Of a stretch of 64,000 nt of DNA, positions 37,044 to 47,610 are shown piece by piece. Position numbers and translations under genes: made by a program. Origin of the DNA: Synechococcus sp. CBW1004. Lineage in GTDB: Bacteria > Cyanobacteriota > Cyanobacteriia > PCC-6307 > Cyanobiaceae. The notes under the pieces were generated by a model, which was not told the origin of the DNA, made no database searches, and worked only from the letters and a program-made list of their open reading frames with translations. Numbering within the stretch: position 1 is the stretch's first letter; each line of letters begins with the position of its first letter. The DNA is taken from the NCBI RefSeq assembly GCF_015840715.1, contig NZ_CP060397.1:62001-126000 (forward strand). The letters run 5' to 3'.

Positions 37044-39827
37044 TCAGACGGCGTCGCTCCGGTGACGGTGTCCCCAGAGGATGCGCAGTTTGTCGAGTTC
37101 GAGATAGACGAAGAAGACCAGGCTCACTCCCAGGCACACCAGCAGATCGGCACCGCTCAGCGGCACCGTGCCGAAGAACCTTGACAAGGCCGGCACATAG
37201 AGCAGGGTGAGCTGCAAGGCGGACGTGAGCAGCACCGCTCCCAGCAGCCAGGGGTTGGAGAGTGGATTGAGGCGCAGCAGCGGCAGGTCGCTGCGGGCCG
37301 AGAGGGCATGGCCCATCTGGGCCAGACACAGCGTGGTGAAGACCATCGTGCGCCAGGGCCCCGCCTCGGCATGGGTGCGGTAGGCCCAGACCATCATCGC
37401 GATCGTGATCAGGGCGAACACCACACCGATGCGCAGGATGTAGGAGCCGATGCCGCGGGCGAAGATCGATTCGCCCGGCCGTGCGGGGGAGCGCTGCATC
37501 AGTCCCTCCTCAGCCGGTTCGAGCGCCAGGGCCAATGCCGGCACGCCGTCGGTGACCAGATTCATCCACAGGATCTGCAGCGGCGTCATCGGCACGCCGG
37601 TGAGTCCCAGCAGGGGGGCGGCGGCGATGGTGATCAGTTCGCCGACATTGCTGCCGAGGATGTATTTGACGAAGCGGCGGATGTTGGCATAAACGAGGCG
37701 ACCTTCCTCCACGGCATTGACGATCGTGGCGAAGTTGTCATCGAGCAGCACCATGTCGGCGGCCTCCTTGCTCACCTCGGTGCCGGTGATGCCCATCGCC
37801 ACACCGATGTGGGCCTGCTTCAGCGCCGGCGCGTCGTTGACGCCGTCGCCGGTCATCGCCACCACCTGGCCGTTGGCCTGCAGGGCCTTGACGATGCGCA
37901 GCTTCTGCTCGGGCGGTACGCGCGCGTAGACGTTGCAGCGGGCCACCGTTTCGCGCAGCGCGCTCTCATCGAAGCGCTCGAGATCGCGGCCCAGCACCAC
38001 TTCGCCATCGGCCTCGCTCAGGCCGATGGCGGTGCCGATCGCCCGGGCCGTGAGCGGATGATCACCGGTGATCATCACGGGTCGGATGCCGGCCCCCCGA
38101 CAGGTGGCCACCGCATGGTTCACCTCCGGCCGGGCCGGGTCGAGCTGGGCCATCAGCCCCAGCAGCACCTGATTCTCGAGGGGATGGTCGGGGCTGGGGT
38201 GATGGGGCGCGCAGGCGAACGCCAGCACCCGCAGGCCGGAGGCCGCCAGCTGGCGGGCCTGCGCGAGCCACCAGTCCCGCTGGGTCTGGGTCAGGCCGGT
38301 CACGCCGGAGCCGTCGATCCAGCGGTTGCAGCCGCTGATGATCACCTCGGGGGCTCCCTTGCTGATCAGCAGCCGCCGGGAGTCGGCCGCGGCCTCCGCC
38401 AGCGGTGTCTGCAGTGCGCCCAGGGGATCGTCGATCCACACCGCCATCAGCTGGCGTTCCGAGCTGAAGGGGATCTCAGCGTCGCGCTGGAAGTGACTGC
38501 GCAGCTCGAAGTCGTCGATGCCGGCCTTCTCGGCCACCACGGACAGGGCACCTTCGGTGGGGTCCCCCAGGATCTCCCAGCGCCCCTCGGCGTCCTGCCT
38601 GAGCTCGGCGTCGCTGCAGAGCACGCCGGCCCGCAGGAGCAGCTGCAGGGCGCCATCCGGGGCCCCCGGGGTGGCCGCGTCGGGGGCGGCCAGCTCCCTC
38701 GGCCTGAAGTCGCCGCGGGGTTCGTAGCCGTGGCCGCTCACCGCCACCGCCAGGGTGCCGACCCGCAGCTCCTGCACCACCTGGCGGTTCTGGGTGAGGG
38801 TGCCGGTCTTGTCGGAGCAGATCACGGTGACCGAGCCGAGGGCCTCCACCGCCGGCAGTCGGCGGATCAGGGCGGCGCGGCGCACCATCCGCTGGGTGCC
38901 GATCGCCAGGGTGACGGTGATCACCGCCGGCAGCCCCTCCGGCACGATCGCCACCGCCATCGAGAGCGACACCTCCAGCAGGTTGAGCAGCGGCTGGCCC
39001 ATCAGCCAGCCCACGAGCACCACCAGCGCCACCAGGGCCAGGGCACTGATCACCAGCACCCTGGCCAGACCATCGAGCCGCTGCTGCAGCGGTGTCTCCT
39101 CACCACCGGCGGTATTGATCATCTGCGCGATCTGGCCCAGTTCGGTGGCCATGCCGGTGGCGGTCACCAGCGCCACGCCGCGGCCGCGCACCACCTCGGT
39201 GCCCTGAAACAGGCAGTTCTGGCGCTCCAGCAGCGGGGTGCCCTCCTCCAGCAGCAGATCGGCGCGCTTGAACACCGCTTCGGCCTCCCCGGTGAGAGCG
39301 GCCTCGCGCACCCCCAGATCGGCCTCCTCCAGCAGGCGCCCATCCGCGGGCACGCGGTCGCCCGCCTCCAGGCGGATCAGATCGCCGGGCACCAGTTCCT
39401 CACTGGCGATCCGCTGCCAGCGGCCGTCGCGGCGCACCTGCACCAGTGGCTGGGCCATGTCGCGCAGGGCCAGCAGCGCCTTCTGGGCGCGGCTCTCCTG
39501 CAGGTAACCCAGCAGCCCGTTGAGAACGACGATCACCAGGATGGCGATGGCGTCCTTGGGGAACTCCTGCTGATGCAGGGAGACGGCGCCGGAGACCGCC
39601 GCCACCGCCAGCAGCATGAGCAGCATCACGTTGCTGAACTGATCGCGGAGGATCTGGAGGGCGCTGCGGCCCTCGCTGATCTCCAGGCGATTGGGGCCGT
39701 TGTCGGCGAGGCGGCGGGCGGCGCCGGCTGTGCTCAGGCCCTGGGCATCGGCCTGCAGTCGCTCCAGGCACGCCTGCGGCGGAAGGGCGTGCCAGGAGGC
39801 GGAGCCTGCAGGAGCGGAGCCGTTCAA
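37044..39827 (-). CDS. Type II P-type cation ATPase (Ca2+-ATPase-like)
   Basis: A 927-residue membrane pump. It has an N-terminal cation-ATPase domain, TGEAEAV in the actuator domain (a variant of TGES), the PEGLPA helix-4 motif just before DKTGTLTQN with the phosphorylated Asp339, the hinge [21 protein letters not shown] and helix-6 [16 protein letters not shown]. The layout and the helix-4 and helix-6 motifs are those of type IIA calcium pumps such as PacL; Na+ or another cation cannot be excluded. It exports cations using ATP. It starts 103 bases from the divergent ktrB-like gene. Confidence 0.92.
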   Translation of the reverse strand: MNGSAPAGSASWHALPPQACLERLQADAQGLSTAGAARRLADNGPNRLEISEGRSALQILRDQFSNVMLLMLLAVAAVSGAVSLHQQEFPKDAIAILVIVVLNGLLGYLQESRAQKALLALRDMAQPLVQVRRDGRWQRIASEELVPGDLIRLEAGDRVPADGRLLEEADLGVREAALTGEAEAVFKRADLLLEEGTPLLERQNCLFQGTEVVRGRGVALVTATGMATELGQIAQMINTAGGEETPLQQRLDGLARVLVISALALVALVVLVGWLMGQPLLNLLEVSLSMAVAIVPEGLPAVITVTLAIGTQRMVRRAALIRRLPAVEALGSVTVICSDKTGTLTQNRQVVQELRVGTLAVAVSGHGYEPRGDFRPRELAAPDAATPGAPDGALQLLLRAGVLCSDAELRQDAEGRWEILGDPTEGALSVVAEKAGIDDFELRSHFQRDAEIPFSSERQLMAVWIDDPLGALQTPLAEAAADSRRLLISKGAPEVIISGCNRWIDGSGVTGLTQTQRDWWLAQARQLAASGLRVLAFACAPHHPSPDHPLENQVLLGLMAQLDPARPEVNHAVATCRGAGIRPVMITGDHPLTARAIGTAIGLSEADGEVVLGRDLERFDESALRETVARCNVYARVPPEQKLRIVKALQANGQVVAMTGDGVNDAPALKQAHIGVAMGITGTEVSKEAADMVLLDDNFATIVNAVEEGRLVYANIRRFVKYILGSNVGELITIAAAPLLGLTGVPMTPLQILWMNLVTDGVPALALALEPAEEGLMQRSPARPGESIFARGIGSYILRIGVVFALITIAMMVWAYRTHAEAGPWRTMVFTTLCLAQMGHALSARSDLPLLRLNPLSNPWLLGAVLLTSALQLTLLYVPALSRFFGTVPLSGADLLVCLGVSLVFFVYLELDKLRILWGHRHRSDAV

Positions 39828-39930
39828 GGAGGGTGATCAGCGTCGGCCGAACCCTAAGGGGGGCGATCAAGGCTGATCGGCTGGACGGTGCGGGCAGACC
39901 CCAGACTGTGCCGGCCGCAGCGCACTTGCG

Positions 39931-41355
39931 ATGTCCGACCGCCCGCTCGCCACCGGGCATACCAGCACGGTGCTGGCCCGACTCGAGCTCTGGCGCCGTC
40001 AGCTCACCGTTCCCCAGTTCACGATCCTCACCGGCCTGCTGGTGATCGCCTGCGGCACCCTCCTGCTGGCCTCGCCTCTCTGCTCACTCGACAGCGTCGG
40101 CCTGTGGCAGGCGCTGTTCACCGTCACCTCGGCGATCACCGTCACCGGGCTGACGATCATCGATGTGGGCCGCGATCTCACCTTCGTCGGACAGCTGGTG
40201 CTGGCCGGGCTGATTCTCACCGGCGGCCTCGGGCTGATGGCGATCACCACCTTCCTGCAGGGCTTCGTGCAGGGGCGTTCCGGCCTGCGGCAGCGGCTCG
40301 ACAAGGGGCGCGCCCTCGATGAGTTCGGCGTCGGCGGTATCGGCCCCACCTTTCATTCGATCCTGATCAGCGGCGCCTGGGTGATGGGTCTGGGCAGCGC
40401 CGTGCTGTTCCTGATCGGCTTCCGTGACATCCCCGAGCCCGGCCCGCGTCTGTGGGCCGCGCTGTTTCACTGCATCAGCGCTTACAACAACGCCGGCTTC
40501 GGCCTCTGGAACACCAGTCTCGAGACCTATCGCGACAACCTCGTCGTCAACGGTGTGATCGCGGTGATGATCGTCAGCGGCGGCATCGGCTGGCGCGTCA
40601 GCCAGGATCTGTGGCGAAACCGCAGGAAGCTCAACAGCTTCCGCCGCCTCAGCCTGCACACCCGGCTGGTGCTGCGCAGCACCGTTGCCCTGATCGTGGT
40701 GGGCACCTTCGGCCTGCTGTTCACCGAGAACTTCGGGGTCGGTGACACCGCCATCGAGCAGCTGGCTCCTGCCCGCCAGCTGCTGATCGCCCTGTTTCAG
40801 TCGATCACCACCCGCACGGCCGGGTTCAACACGATTCCGCTGTCGCTGCAGACGCTTTCCGAGGCCGGTCTGCTGCTGATGATCACGCTGATGTTCATCG
40901 GCGCCAGCCCGGGCGGCACCGGCGGCGGCATCAAGACCACCACCTTCGCGGTGCTGATGGCGGCCACCCGCTCCACCCTGGAGGGCCGCGACCACGTGCA
41001 TGTGCGCCGCCGGCACGTGGCCGACACCACCGTGCTGCGGGCCGTGGGTGTGGCGCTGGCCTCGGCGCTGTTCGTGCTGGCGATGACCCTGCTGCTGGGG
41101 CTGGGCATCACCGCCGAGCCCCGGGCCGGCCAGCCGGGGTTCACCTTTCTGGAGAAACTGTTCACCTGCGTGTCGGCCTTCGCTACCGTCGGCCTCGATG
41201 TGGGCGTGACGGCCCAGCTCAACCGCTGGGGCCAGCTGGTGCTGATGGTGGGCATGTTCACCGGGCGGCTTGGCGTGATCCTGCTGTTGTCCGCCATCTA
41301 TGGACGCCGTTCGGTCCCGCGGGTGCGCTTCCCCAGCGAGGAGGTCTATCTGTAG
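39931..41355 (+). CDS. ktrB: KtrB/TrkH-family potassium uptake channel subunit
   Basis: A 474-residue protein with four M1-P-M2 repeats. The pore filters are visible: TSAITVTGLT, ISAYNNAGFG, SITTRTAGFN and VSAFATVGLD, each with the conserved glycine. Between repeats three and four the gating loop reads GASPGGTGGGIKTTT. It takes up K+ with Na+ coupling in the KtrB branch. No ktrA/ktrE gene for the cytosolic RCK ring lies next to it, so that partner must be elsewhere. Confidence 0.93.
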   Translation: MSDRPLATGHTSTVLARLELWRRQLTVPQFTILTGLLVIACGTLLLASPLCSLDSVGLWQALFTVTSAITVTGLTIIDVGRDLTFVGQLVLAGLILTGGLGLMAITTFLQGFVQGRSGLRQRLDKGRALDEFGVGGIGPTFHSILISGAWVMGLGSAVLFLIGFRDIPEPGPRLWAALFHCISAYNNAGFGLWNTSLETYRDNLVVNGVIAVMIVSGGIGWRVSQDLWRNRRKLNSFRRLSLHTRLVLRSTVALIVVGTFGLLFTENFGVGDTAIEQLAPARQLLIALFQSITTRTAGFNTIPLSLQTLSEAGLLLMITLMFIGASPGGTGGGIKTTTFAVLMAATRSTLEGRDHVHVRRRHVADTTVLRAVGVALASALFVLAMTLLLGLGITAEPRAGQPGFTFLEKLFTCVSAFATVGLDVGVTAQLNRWGQLVLMVGMFTGRLGVILLLSAIYGRRSVPRVRFPSEEVYL

Positions 41356-41461
41356 GGCCAGCCGGGTGATGTTTCGGGGGGGCTCCCGCTGCTCCGCCGG
41401 GCCCTCATGCCAGCGGCCAGAACCAACGGCCAGAGCCAGTGACAGGCTGCCGGGGCTGCTC

Positions 41462-42655
41462 TCAGGAGACAGCGCTCCGGTCCACCGTGTGCGATCCCGG
41501 CAGGCTGGTCAGCCGCTGCAGGCGCCGCTCCAGCAGCAGCAGCCCCACCACGGTCGTGAAGCTGACCATCAGCACCAGCGCGGAGAACTGGGAGGCGTTC
41601 ACCACGCCGGCCTTGAGCGCCGTGGTGGCGAACACCAGCCCCGGCAGGCCGCGGGGGATCAGGCCGTAGATCACCAGGCGCCGGTCCACCCCGGTGGCGG
41701 TGTCGTGGGCCGTGATGCCCAGGCCGCAGGCCAGCTTGCTGACCAGAGCCATCACCACCAGCACCGCCGCCATCCCCCAGGCCCCGGGCGCCAGCAGGCT
41801 GGCGGCCTCGATGCGCATGCCGACGCTGATGAAATACAGGGGCAGGAACACCTCACAGAGCAGCACCAGCACCGCGCGCACGTCCTGCTCCAACGGCGAG
41901 AGGCGCGCCAGCAGCAGCCCACCCCAGAAGGCGCCGAAGAGGCTGGTGAGTCCCACCAGTTCGCCCAGCCAGGCGGAGGCGATCAGCAGCAGCAGGATCG
42001 ACAGCGGGCTTGAGGGCCGCTCCGGCCGGTGCCGCCGCCAGGTGTCCACCGCGAGCAGGCTGGCCAGGCCCAGCAGCAGCCCCAGCGGCGGGCCCAACCA
42101 GCCGGCGCCGCCCCCATGCCCCGCGGCCTCGCCGGCGCCGAGGGCCGTCGACAGGGCCAGCAGCAGAATCGCCGGCAGGTCATCCAGCACCGAGACACCC
42201 ACCAGCAGGCGGCCCGACGGGCTTGTCAGGGCCTGGCGCTGGGCGAGCACCCGCAGGGTCACTCCGGTGCCGGTGGCGCAGAGCACCGCCAGGCAAAGCA
42301 GGGTGGTGGGCACCGACAGTCCGAACAGGGTCCGCAGCGGCCAGAAGAAGAGCAGCGGCGCCAGGGCGCTGATCGCCACCAGCCGCAGCAGCGTCCGTCG
42401 CTGCGCGATCAGCAGATCGCCGCGCACCTCCAGGCCCACCTGGAAGAAGAGACTGAGCACCCCCAGCTCGGTGATGCCGCCGAGGGGCGCCACCCGCTCG
42501 AAGGGCAGCACGCTGTTGCCCAGCAGGAAGCCCACCAGCAGCTCCACCAGGATCGCCGGCACCGCCCAGCGCGCCAGGCGACCTGCCGAAAGCCGCGCCA
42601 GCGCCACGCCGGTGAGCAGCAGCAGCAGCGTGCCGAGCAGGGGCGAGGCGTGCAT
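41462..42655 (-). CDS. CPA2-family monovalent cation:proton antiporter
   Basis: A 397-residue protein with about 12 helices of the Na+/H+ exchanger (CPA2/KefB-like) fold. The ion site GVSVLDDLPAILLLALSTALG (about 177-197) contains the paired aspartates, and the start region carries LVELLVGFLLGNS. No RCK domain is attached at the C-terminus. Homology starts at MHASPLLGTLLL, so the ATG at 42655 was taken although a longer frame exists. It converges on ktrB with 106 bases between stops and diverges from the KimA-like gene. Confidence 0.9.
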   Translation of the reverse strand: MHASPLLGTLLLLLTGVALARLSAGRLARWAVPAILVELLVGFLLGNSVLPFERVAPLGGITELGVLSLFFQVGLEVRGDLLIAQRRTLLRLVAISALAPLLFFWPLRTLFGLSVPTTLLCLAVLCATGTGVTLRVLAQRQALTSPSGRLLVGVSVLDDLPAILLLALSTALGAGEAAGHGGGAGWLGPPLGLLLGLASLLAVDTWRRHRPERPSSPLSILLLLIASAWLGELVGLTSLFGAFWGGLLLARLSPLEQDVRAVLVLLCEVFLPLYFISVGMRIEAASLLAPGAWGMAAVLVVMALVSKLACGLGITAHDTATGVDRRLVIYGLIPRGLPGLVFATTALKAGVVNASQFSALVLMVSFTTVVGLLLLERRLQRLTSLPGSHTVDRSAVS

Positions 42656-42749
42656 CGGGGGATGGGGCGGAACGGCGCTCAGGGCAGGCTGACTGCCGCT
42701 GGTCCCGGTCCTAGTTTGAGCAGCTGCCCGACCCGTGGTCCCGCCAGGC

Positions 42750-44636
42750 ATGTCGCCACTCGCCGCGTTCAACCGGGTCCGGCGCACCCTGATCGGCAGT
42801 CCGCTTCCCACCAGCGCCCAGCACGAGGAGCGCTACAGCAACGCCGAGGCCCTCGCGATCCTCAGCTCCGATGCCCTCTCGTCGGTGGCCTACGCCACGC
42901 AGGAGATCGTGCTGGTGCTGGGGCTGGCCGGTGCCGCCGCCCTGCCCTTCACCCTGCCGATCACCGGCCTGATCGTGGGGCTGATGCTGATCGTGGCCAC
43001 CAGCTACCGCCAGACGATCAAGGCCTATCCCCATGGGGGCGGCTCCTATCGGGTCTCCCAGGAGAACCTCAGCCCTCTGAGCGGCCTGGTGGCCGGCGCC
43101 GCCCTCTCGATCGACTACGTGCTCACCGTGGCCGTGAGCGTGGCGGCCGGCATCGCGGCCCTCACCTCATATTTCCCCGGCCTGGATGATCAGCGGGTGC
43201 TGCTCTGCCTGGTGGCGGTGGCCCTGGTCATGGTGGCCAACCTGCGCGGGGTGAGTTCCAGCGCCAGGCTCCTCAGCCTGCCCACCTACCTGTTCATGGG
43301 GGTGGTGATGACCCTGCTGGTGGCGGGCGCGGTGAAGGCCGGCCTGGGCCAGCTGCCGACCCCGGCGATGGCTGATCAGCAGCGCCTGCTGGAGGACGCC
43401 AATGGCCGTCAGGGGCTGATGGTGATCGGCCCGCTGCTGCTGATGCGGGCCTTCAGCTCCGGCTGCGCCGCCCTCACCGGCATCGAGGCGATCAGCGACA
43501 GCGTCGCCGCCTTCCGGCCGGTGGAGTGGCGCAACGCCCGCCGCGTGCTCACGGTGATGGTGCTGATGCTGGCGTTGATGTTCAGCGGTATCAGCGCCCT
43601 GGCGCACCAGAGCGGCGTGGTGGCCACCGACAACGGCCCGACCCTGCTCTACCAGCTGGGCGAGCGGATCTTCGGGGACGGCCTGCTGCTGGCGGTGCTG
43701 CAGCTGGCGACGCTGCTGATCCTGCTGCTGGCGGCCAACACCGCCTACGCCGATTTCCCCCGCCTGGCGGCCTTCCTGGCCCAGGACGGCTACCTGCCCC
43801 GCCAGCTCGCCTCACTCGGCGATCGGCTGGTGTTCAGCAACGGCATCTTCGCCCTCAGTGGTTTCGCCGGTCTGCTGCTGGTCCTGTTCGAGGGCAGCGT
43901 CAGCCGCCTGATCCCGCTCTATGCGGTGGGGGTGTTCCTCAGCTTCACCCTCTCGCAGGCGGGGATGGTGATGCACTGGTGGCGCCAGCGGGGCCGAGGC
44001 TGGTCCGGCAAGGCCCTGATCAACGGTGTCGGCACGGTGATCACCGGCGTGGTGGGGATGGTGCTGCTGGTCAGCAAGTTCACCCAGGGGGCCTGGGTGG
44101 TGGTGGTCACCATCCCGATCCTGGTGACGCTCTTTCTGCGCATCCGCGCCCACTACGACACGGTGGCCCGCCGGCTGCGCCTTGCTCCCGACAAGCGTCT
44201 CCGGCTGCCGCCGTCGCCAACGGAGGGGACGGGCAGCCCGACGGTGGTGCTGGTGGGGCAGTTGCATCGGGGCACCTTCGAGGCGATCCGCTTCGCCCGC
44301 ACCATCGCCAGCGATCTGGTGGCGGTGCATGTCGATCTGGGTGGCGGCGGCAGCCAGGCCTTCGTCGCCCAGTGGCAGCGCCAGGTGCCGGAGGTGAGGC
44401 TGGAGGTGCTGCCATCCCCCTATCGCTCGCTGGTCGATCCGGTGGTGCAGTTCGTCCAGGGCTTCGAGATCGAGCACCGCAAGGACCGCGACCGCTTCTG
44501 CGTGATCGTGCTGCCGGTGTTCGTCACCCGGCGGCGCTGGGAGAACCTGCTGCACAACCAGTCGACGATCCTGCTGCGCAATGCCCTGCGCGCCCAGGGC
44601 ACGCGCGTGGTGACGACGGTGGGGTTCTACCTGTGA
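42750..44636 (+). CDS. KimA-like high-affinity potassium importer (APC superfamily)
   Basis: A 628-residue protein with 12 helices and a cytosolic C-terminal domain of about 160 residues. The start matches B. subtilis KimA: RTLIGSPLPTS, then ALAILSSDALSSVAYATQE, and SYRQTIKAYPHGGGSYRVSQENL in helix 3. KimA imports K+ with protons as a dimer and is inhibited by cyclic di-AMP at its cytosolic domain. Amino-acid transport was the older annotation of this family. The ATG at 42750 is preferred to a GTG five codons upstream. The position between K+ and ion transport genes supports the K+ role. Confidence 0.8.
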   Translation: MSPLAAFNRVRRTLIGSPLPTSAQHEERYSNAEALAILSSDALSSVAYATQEIVLVLGLAGAAALPFTLPITGLIVGLMLIVATSYRQTIKAYPHGGGSYRVSQENLSPLSGLVAGAALSIDYVLTVAVSVAAGIAALTSYFPGLDDQRVLLCLVAVALVMVANLRGVSSSARLLSLPTYLFMGVVMTLLVAGAVKAGLGQLPTPAMADQQRLLEDANGRQGLMVIGPLLLMRAFSSGCAALTGIEAISDSVAAFRPVEWRNARRVLTVMVLMLALMFSGISALAHQSGVVATDNGPTLLYQLGERIFGDGLLLAVLQLATLLILLLAANTAYADFPRLAAFLAQDGYLPRQLASLGDRLVFSNGIFALSGFAGLLLVLFEGSVSRLIPLYAVGVFLSFTLSQAGMVMHWWRQRGRGWSGKALINGVGTVITGVVGMVLLVSKFTQGAWVVVVTIPILVTLFLRIRAHYDTVARRLRLAPDKRLRLPPSPTEGTGSPTVVLVGQLHRGTFEAIRFARTIASDLVAVHVDLGGGGSQAFVAQWQRQVPEVRLEVLPSPYRSLVDPVVQFVQGFEIEHRKDRDRFCVIVLPVFVTRRRWENLLHNQSTILLRNALRAQGTRVVTTVGFYL

Positions 44637-44887
44637 GCAATGGGTGCCACCGTCCGGCCCCGGCCAGGCCCTCACACCGCTTGCATCGCCCTGCGGCTCG
44701 GGCGTTCAGCCCCTGCCCGGTTGCCTCCGGGCGGCTGCTCATACCGGCTGCTCAGATCGGCTGCCACGGCCGCAGGTCGCTCCCGCTCCGGGAGGTCAGT
44801 AATCCACGGCAGGCAGGTGGGGAATGGTCGCGTCGCCTGGCCGGGCTCAGGGTCTTGCCGGCTGGAGTCTGAGGGGAGCGGGTGTGG

Positions 44888-46753
44888 ATGGTTGCACATA
44901 ACCCGATCCACGAACCGGTGTATGTTGGCGGAATTGTCGGACCGGCCTTGGAGTCCCTGCTCGCCGCCGCCCTGCAGCCCCAGGCGGCCATCACCCTGGC
45001 GATCCTCGCCGGCTCCGTCGTGCTGTTCGTCGGGGGCTGGCTGGCTCCCGAGGTCACCGGCCTCCTGGCGGTGGCTCTGCTGGTGGCCCTGCGGGTGCTC
45101 AGTCCCGGCGAGGCGATGGAGGGCTTCGGCAGCCCGGCCCTGATCACCCTGATGGGTCTCTTTGCCCTCTCCGCCGGTCTGTTCCGCAGTGGTGGCCTTG
45201 ATCGGCTGCGTGCCTTGATCGGCTCGGATGCGGTGCGCAGTCCCAAGCGGATGATCGCCCTGATGGTGGCGGCGGTGGGGCCGGTGTCGGCCTTCGTGCC
45301 CAACACGCCGGTCGTCGCCAGTCTGTTGCCGGTGATCGAGGGCTGGTGCCAGCGGCGCCGCGTCTCCCCCTCCAAGGTGTTGCTGCCGCTGTCCTTCGCC
45401 ACCGTGCTCGGCGGCACGCTGAGCCTGCTCGGCAGTTCGGTGAACCTGCTCGCCAGCGAGGTGAGCAGCAAGCTCGGCTATGGCGCCTTCGGCCTGTTCG
45501 CCTTCACGCCGATCGGCATCGGCGTCTGGCTGGTGGGGGGCCTGATGATGGTGCTGCTGGCTGATCGCTTCCTGCCGGATCGCGGCAGTAACGAGGAGGA
45601 TCTCCTCGCCGATCTGGCCAGCGGTGGTTATCTCACCGAGGTGAAGATTCCGGCCGGTTCGGAGCTGATCGGCCAGTCGCTGCATGGCAGTCGCCTGCAG
45701 CGTCGCTTCGATGTCGACGTGCTTGAGCTCCATCGTGAGCAGGAGCGCTTCCTGCCGCCCCTGGCCGATCGCACCCTCAAGCTGGGCGATCGTCTGCTGC
45801 TGCGCTGCACCCGTGACGATCTGCTGCGCCTCCAGCAGGACCACACCGTGGTGCTCGCCCCGACTCCTGAGGAGCCGGTCCGCTCCGATCAGCAGAACGA
45901 TCAGCGCATGGTCGAGGTGCTGCTGCCCTCCGGCTCCACCCTGGCCGGCGACTGCCTGCGCGATCTGCGCTTCCGCCAGTGCTACAACGTCACCGTGCTG
46001 GCGCTGCGCCGCGGCAACCAGGTGCTGCGGGAACGGCTCGGCCGGGTGCAGCTGCGCGACGGTGATGTGCTGCTGCTCCAGGGCCCCAAGGACGCCATCC
46101 GCGGTCTTCAGGCCAGCAACGATCTGGTGGTGCTGGAGCAGCTGGAGAAGGATCTGCCCACCGTCAGCCGCAAGCGGCTGGCTCTGGTGATCACCGCCCT
46201 GGTGATCCTGCTGCCCAGCTTCGAGATCATCCCTCTGGTGGCCTCGGTGCTGCTCGGCACCGTGGCGATGGTGGCCACGGGCTGCCTGCGGCCGGGTGAA
46301 CTGCAGCGGGCGATCCGGCTCGACGTGATCCTGCTGCTGGGTTCGCTGGCGAGCTTCAGTGTGGCCCTGGAAAAGACCGGCCTGGCGGCGGCCCTGGCCC
46401 GGGCGCTGCTCGCCGGTCTGGATCACTGGCCGGTGTTGGCGGCCCTGATGGTGGTGTTCCTGTTCACCACCCTGCTCACCGAGGTGATGAGCAACGCCGC
46501 CACGGTGGCGATGCTGATTCCGATCGCCGGCCAGCTGGCCCAGGGGCTGGGCCAGCCTCCCCTGGCCTTCATCTATGCGGTGCTGTTCGGCGCCAGCCAG
46601 AGCTTTCTGAGCCCTGTCGGCTATCAGACCAACCTGATGGTGTTCGGTCCCGGCCGCTATCGCTTCCTGGACGTGGCCCGCTACGGCTTCCCGCTCACGC
46701 TGGTGATGACGGTGGTGGTTCCCTTGCTGATCTGCCGCTGGTTCGGAATCTGA
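44888..46753 (+). CDS. SLC13/DASS-family permease with two TrkA-C domains
   Basis: A 621-residue permease. N-terminal hydrophobic helices (about 20-215) with SAFVPNTPVVASLLP and LGSSVNLLASE, then two soluble TrkA-C (RCK_C) domains (about 235-310 and 325-400) with the pattern LGDRLLLRCTRDDLLRL and DGDVLLLQGPKDAI, then a second helix block with MSNAATVAMLIPIA and SFLSPVGYQTNLMVFGPG. This is the architecture of cyanobacterial and algal Na+/sulfate transporters (SltA/SAC1-like). The substrate is probably sulfate or another anion. AGGGGAG precedes the ATG at 44888 by about ten bases; a GTG at 44882 is also in frame. Confidence 0.85.
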   Translation: MVAHNPIHEPVYVGGIVGPALESLLAAALQPQAAITLAILAGSVVLFVGGWLAPEVTGLLAVALLVALRVLSPGEAMEGFGSPALITLMGLFALSAGLFRSGGLDRLRALIGSDAVRSPKRMIALMVAAVGPVSAFVPNTPVVASLLPVIEGWCQRRRVSPSKVLLPLSFATVLGGTLSLLGSSVNLLASEVSSKLGYGAFGLFAFTPIGIGVWLVGGLMMVLLADRFLPDRGSNEEDLLADLASGGYLTEVKIPAGSELIGQSLHGSRLQRRFDVDVLELHREQERFLPPLADRTLKLGDRLLLRCTRDDLLRLQQDHTVVLAPTPEEPVRSDQQNDQRMVEVLLPSGSTLAGDCLRDLRFRQCYNVTVLALRRGNQVLRERLGRVQLRDGDVLLLQGPKDAIRGLQASNDLVVLEQLEKDLPTVSRKRLALVITALVILLPSFEIIPLVASVLLGTVAMVATGCLRPGELQRAIRLDVILLLGSLASFSVALEKTGLAAALARALLAGLDHWPVLAALMVVFLFTTLLTEVMSNAATVAMLIPIAGQLAQGLGQPPLAFIYAVLFGASQSFLSPVGYQTNLMVFGPGRYRFLDVARYGFPLTLVMTVVVPLLICRWFGI

Positions 46754-46842
46754 AGGCTCCCGCCGGCAGCCTGTGCGCAACAGCCGGGGCTTCCTTTGCT
46801 CGGGAACCCGTCACGGGAATGGTTCAGAGGTGCTGGAACGCT

Positions 46843-47496
46843 TCAGAGGCTGGGATCGCCGCTGGCGACACCCTCCGGATCGCGCAGCTGGCGTGATTCC
46901 AGCCGCGAGAGCAGCCGCGGCAGAAGCACCACCAGGGCCACCAGGACCAGGGCTCCGAGGCCGAACTCCACGACGCTGCGCACCATGACGTTCAGCGGCA
47001 CCCAGCGGCCGCCGAGCCAGGCCAGGCTGACCATCGCCCCGGCCCACAGCAGCGCTCCGGCGGCGTTGCAGATCAGAAAGCGCCGGTAGGGCATGTGCAC
47101 GGCACCCGCCATCGGGCCGGCCACCACCCGCAGCACCGCCACGAAGCGACCCAGCAGCACCGATTTGCCGGCATGGCGCTGGAAGCTGTCGCGCAGGCGC
47201 TCCAGTTGCTCCGGCGACTGACCGAGCAGGCGGCCCACCCGCAGGATCAGGGACCAGCCGGCGCGGCGACCCACCCAGTAGCCGAGGTTGTCGCCAAGCA
47301 TCGCTCCGGCGGCGGCGGCACCGAGCACACCGAAAAACTGCAGCTGGCCGCTGCCGGCGGCATAGCCCCCCAGAAGGGTCACCGTTTCGCCGGGGAGGGG
47401 CAGGCCGGCGTTCTCCAGCAGCATCGCCACGAAGATCACTCCATAGCCCCAGGTCTGCAGCAAGTGCTGCAGCGACTCCAGGCTGAGGAGCTCCAT
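46843..47496 (-). CDS. DedA-family membrane protein
   Basis: A 217-residue DedA/SNARE-associated protein: LLENAGLPLPGETVTLLGGYAAG (about 26-48), GDNLGYWVGRRAG (about 68-80), and the conserved GRFVAVLRVVAGPMAGAVHMPY (about 116-137). DedA proteins are implicated in undecaprenyl-phosphate or phospholipid flipping and in membrane homeostasis. It converges on the SLC13 gene with 89 bases between. Confidence 0.92.
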   Translation of the reverse strand: MELLSLESLQHLLQTWGYGVIFVAMLLENAGLPLPGETVTLLGGYAAGSGQLQFFGVLGAAAAGAMLGDNLGYWVGRRAGWSLILRVGRLLGQSPEQLERLRDSFQRHAGKSVLLGRFVAVLRVVAGPMAGAVHMPYRRFLICNAAGALLWAGAMVSLAWLGGRWVPLNVMVRSVVEFGLGALVLVALVVLLPRLLSRLESRQLRDPEGVASGDPSL

Positions 47497-47610
47497 GGCG
47501 GCGGGTCAGGGGGCTTCAGGCTATGGGAACGGGTCGTGTCGCCGCGCCCTCGCCTTGGCCCGCCTGCCAGAGCGAACCTGCCGATCTGAGGCTGGGCTGG
47601 CTGCAGCGGC

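Noticed and set aside
37308-39836. Plus-strand open frame of more than 840 codons opposite the P-type ATPase
   Set aside because: Antisense shadow of a gene with all P-type ATPase motifs; the shadow translation is His/Gln/Gly-rich with no family features.
44715-44732. GC-rich stem-loop after the KimA-like gene, possible terminator
   Set aside because: The stem (GCCCGG with CCGGGC) is good but there is no T-run and similar stems arise easily in this GC-rich DNA.
44672-46780. Minus-strand open frame of about 700 codons opposite the SLC13 gene
   Set aside because: Low-complexity His/Gln/Arg composition; the opposite strand has clear SLC13 and TrkA-C motifs.
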